Shown piece by piece: positions 63,209-64,000 of a stretch of DNA of 64,000 nt. The DNA is from JAOZMY01 sp964577975. GTDB taxonomy: Bacteria > Desulfobacterota > S145-22. The DNA lies in the NCBI GenBank assembly GCA_964577975.1, contig CAZOBB010000026.1, positions 1 through 64,000 on the forward strand, read 5' to 3'. Numbering within the stretch: the first letter of the stretch is position 1; every line of letters begins with the position of its first letter. Position numbers and translations under genes: made by a program. Under the pieces are notes generated by a model. It was not told the DNA's origin and searched no databases. It was given only the letters and a program-made list of their open reading frames with translations.

Positions 63209-63507
63209 TACCGGTGCAAGCCTATTTTGTCGTGAGTGCGATCCTGTTTGTAATTGGTGTTATCGGGGCTATCACACGCCGGAATGCCATTGTGGTGTTC
63301 ATGTCCATCGAGATGATGCTGAATGCCGTGAACCTTATCATGATAGCCGCGTCGAGCTATCTCCATTCCATTGATGGTGTGATGTTCGTTTTCTTCGTGA
63401 TGACGGTCGCCGCGGCGGAGGCGGCGGTCGGGCTCGCCATCTTCCTGATGATGTATCGCAAGAAAGACACCATAAAACTAGACGAGTTTAACCTGCTCAA
63501 AGGATAA
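63205..63507 (+). CDS. nuoK: NADH-quinone oxidoreductase subunit K
   Basis: A 100-residue, three-helix membrane subunit. The proton-channel glutamates are in SIEMMLNAVNL and AAAEAAVGLAIFL. Homologous to MrpC antiporter subunits. Confidence 0.95.
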   Translation: MIPVQAYFVVSAILFVIGVIGAITRRNAIVVFMSIEMMLNAVNLIMIAASSYLHSIDGVMFVFFVMTVAAAEAAVGLAIFLMMYRKKDTIKLDEFNLLKG

Positions 63508-63523
63508 AGAAGGAGAACGATCC

Positions 63524-64000
63524 ATGACGTCGTATATCTGGCTGATTCCTTTCTTCCCGATGGTCGGTTTTTTGATCAACGGCCTGCTAGGTGTCAAATT
63601 CAAGCGGTCGTGGATTCACGTGATCGCGGCATCCGCGATTGGACTTTCGTTTCTCACGACCGTTATCCTCTTCTTTGAACTTCTGAAGGTAGAACCACAC
63701 GCGAGGCATTTCGAAAATGTCATCTTCGACTGGATCGTGGCAGGAAAGTTTCACACCCAGATCGCGTTCATGCTGGATCCTCTCTCTATCGTCATGGCCC
63801 TGGTGGTAACGGGGGTTAGCTTCATGATCCACATCTATTCCGGTGGATACATGCATGACGATCCGGGGTTCCGGCGGTTTTTCGTGTATCTCAACCTTTT
63901 CGTTTTTTCCATGTTGATACTCATCCTATCGAACAGCTTCCTCCTCATGTTCGTGGGATGGGAAGGTGTGGGACTTTGTTCATATCTGCTGATCGGGTTC
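63524..64000 (+). CDS. nuoL: NADH-quinone oxidoreductase subunit L, N-terminal part (3' end outside window)
   Basis: The first 159 residues of the large antiporter-like subunit. DPLSIVMALVVTGVSF, HIYSGGYMHDD and the helix-5 glutamate motif FVGWEGVGLCSYLLIGF are diagnostic of NuoL. The start is ATG 63524 after AGGAG. The frame is open at the right edge; nuoM and nuoN are expected beyond. Confidence 0.94.
   Translation, partial: MTSYIWLIPFFPMVGFLINGLLGVKFKRSWIHVIAASAIGLSFLTTVILFFELLKVEPHARHFENVIFDWIVAGKFHTQIAFMLDPLSIVMALVVTGVSFMIHIYSGGYMHDDPGFRRFFVYLNLFVFSMLILILSNSFLLMFVGWEGVGLCSYLLIGF

Noticed and set aside
1..64000. CRISPR arrays, prophage, integrons, rRNA or tRNA genes
   Set aside because: No regular repeats, phage structural genes, integrases or RNA gene signatures were seen on reading both strands.

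Overview
The window reads as a densely packed chromosomal segment of an anaerobic Gram-negative bacterium, most likely Desulfobacterota (the former Deltaproteobacteria). This is inferred from gene content, not from a database search. An outer membrane is implied by LolA, a TolC-type channel and the CMP-KDO enzyme KdsB. An anaerobic lifestyle is suggested by a CooC-type ATPase, an ADP-forming acyl-CoA synthetase and a variant complex I. Genes have short gaps or overlaps and TTG starts are frequent (M50 protease, hflK, hflC, GAF-Fis regulator, MFS, speD, flavoprotein). No gap reaches 300 bases; the largest are the nuo leader (about 190 bases) and the tetR/hflK and speD/decarboxylase divergent regions. 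I found no rRNA, tRNA, CRISPR array, prophage or convincing intrinsic terminator.

Layout. 1-4.2 kb (+): the end of tilS, a DHH-CBS-tRNA nucleotidyltransferase fusion, and an M50 protease. 4.4-6.7 kb (+): a PAS-rich hybrid histidine kinase. 6.7-15.3 kb (-): an operon reading tetR, TolC-like channel, membrane fusion protein, RND pump, PII-like PG0541-family protein, ADP-forming acyl-CoA synthetase. It has a strong promoter whose start overlaps a palindromic candidate operator. 15.5-18.3 kb (+): hflK, hflC and a GAF-Fis regulator. 18.3-19.3 kb (-): a receiver-GGDEF protein.

19.4-34.8 kb (+): livHMGF without a binding protein, rmuC, an MFS transporter, a divergent adenine-deaminase-like enzyme, pckA, a PaaK-type CoA ligase, a three-subunit xanthine-dehydrogenase-family hydroxylase, and a PEBP-family protein. 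34.8-36.6 kb (-): speD, pdaD and speE for polyamines, divergent from a PLP decarboxylase. A repeated element sits in both facing promoters. 38.1-46.4 kb (-): a seven-gene housekeeping run, cooC-like, plsC, rnj, ftsK, lolA, mgtE, recO. 46.5-53.9 kb: kdsB, a CACHE-HAMP-GAF-GGDEF protein, a cupin, an iron-sulfur flavoprotein, a REP-type transposase homologue overlapping an inositol-phosphate synthase gene, and a glycosyltransferase-like gene.

54.1-64 kb (+): a complex I operon, nuoA-B-C-D-[F/GltD]-G-H-I-J-K-L, running off the window. It has no nuoE. The nuoF position is filled by a chimera that keeps only the iron-sulfur end of NuoF, fused to a GltD/NfnB-type FAD-NAD(P)H oxidoreductase. This apparent replacement of the NADH/FMN input module is the most unusual system seen here. 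Next in interest are the REP-type transposase lacking the expected catalytic tyrosine and coupled to inositol-phosphate synthesis, the adenine-deaminase-like enzyme with altered active-site motifs, and the polyamine cluster with duplicated promoter elements.
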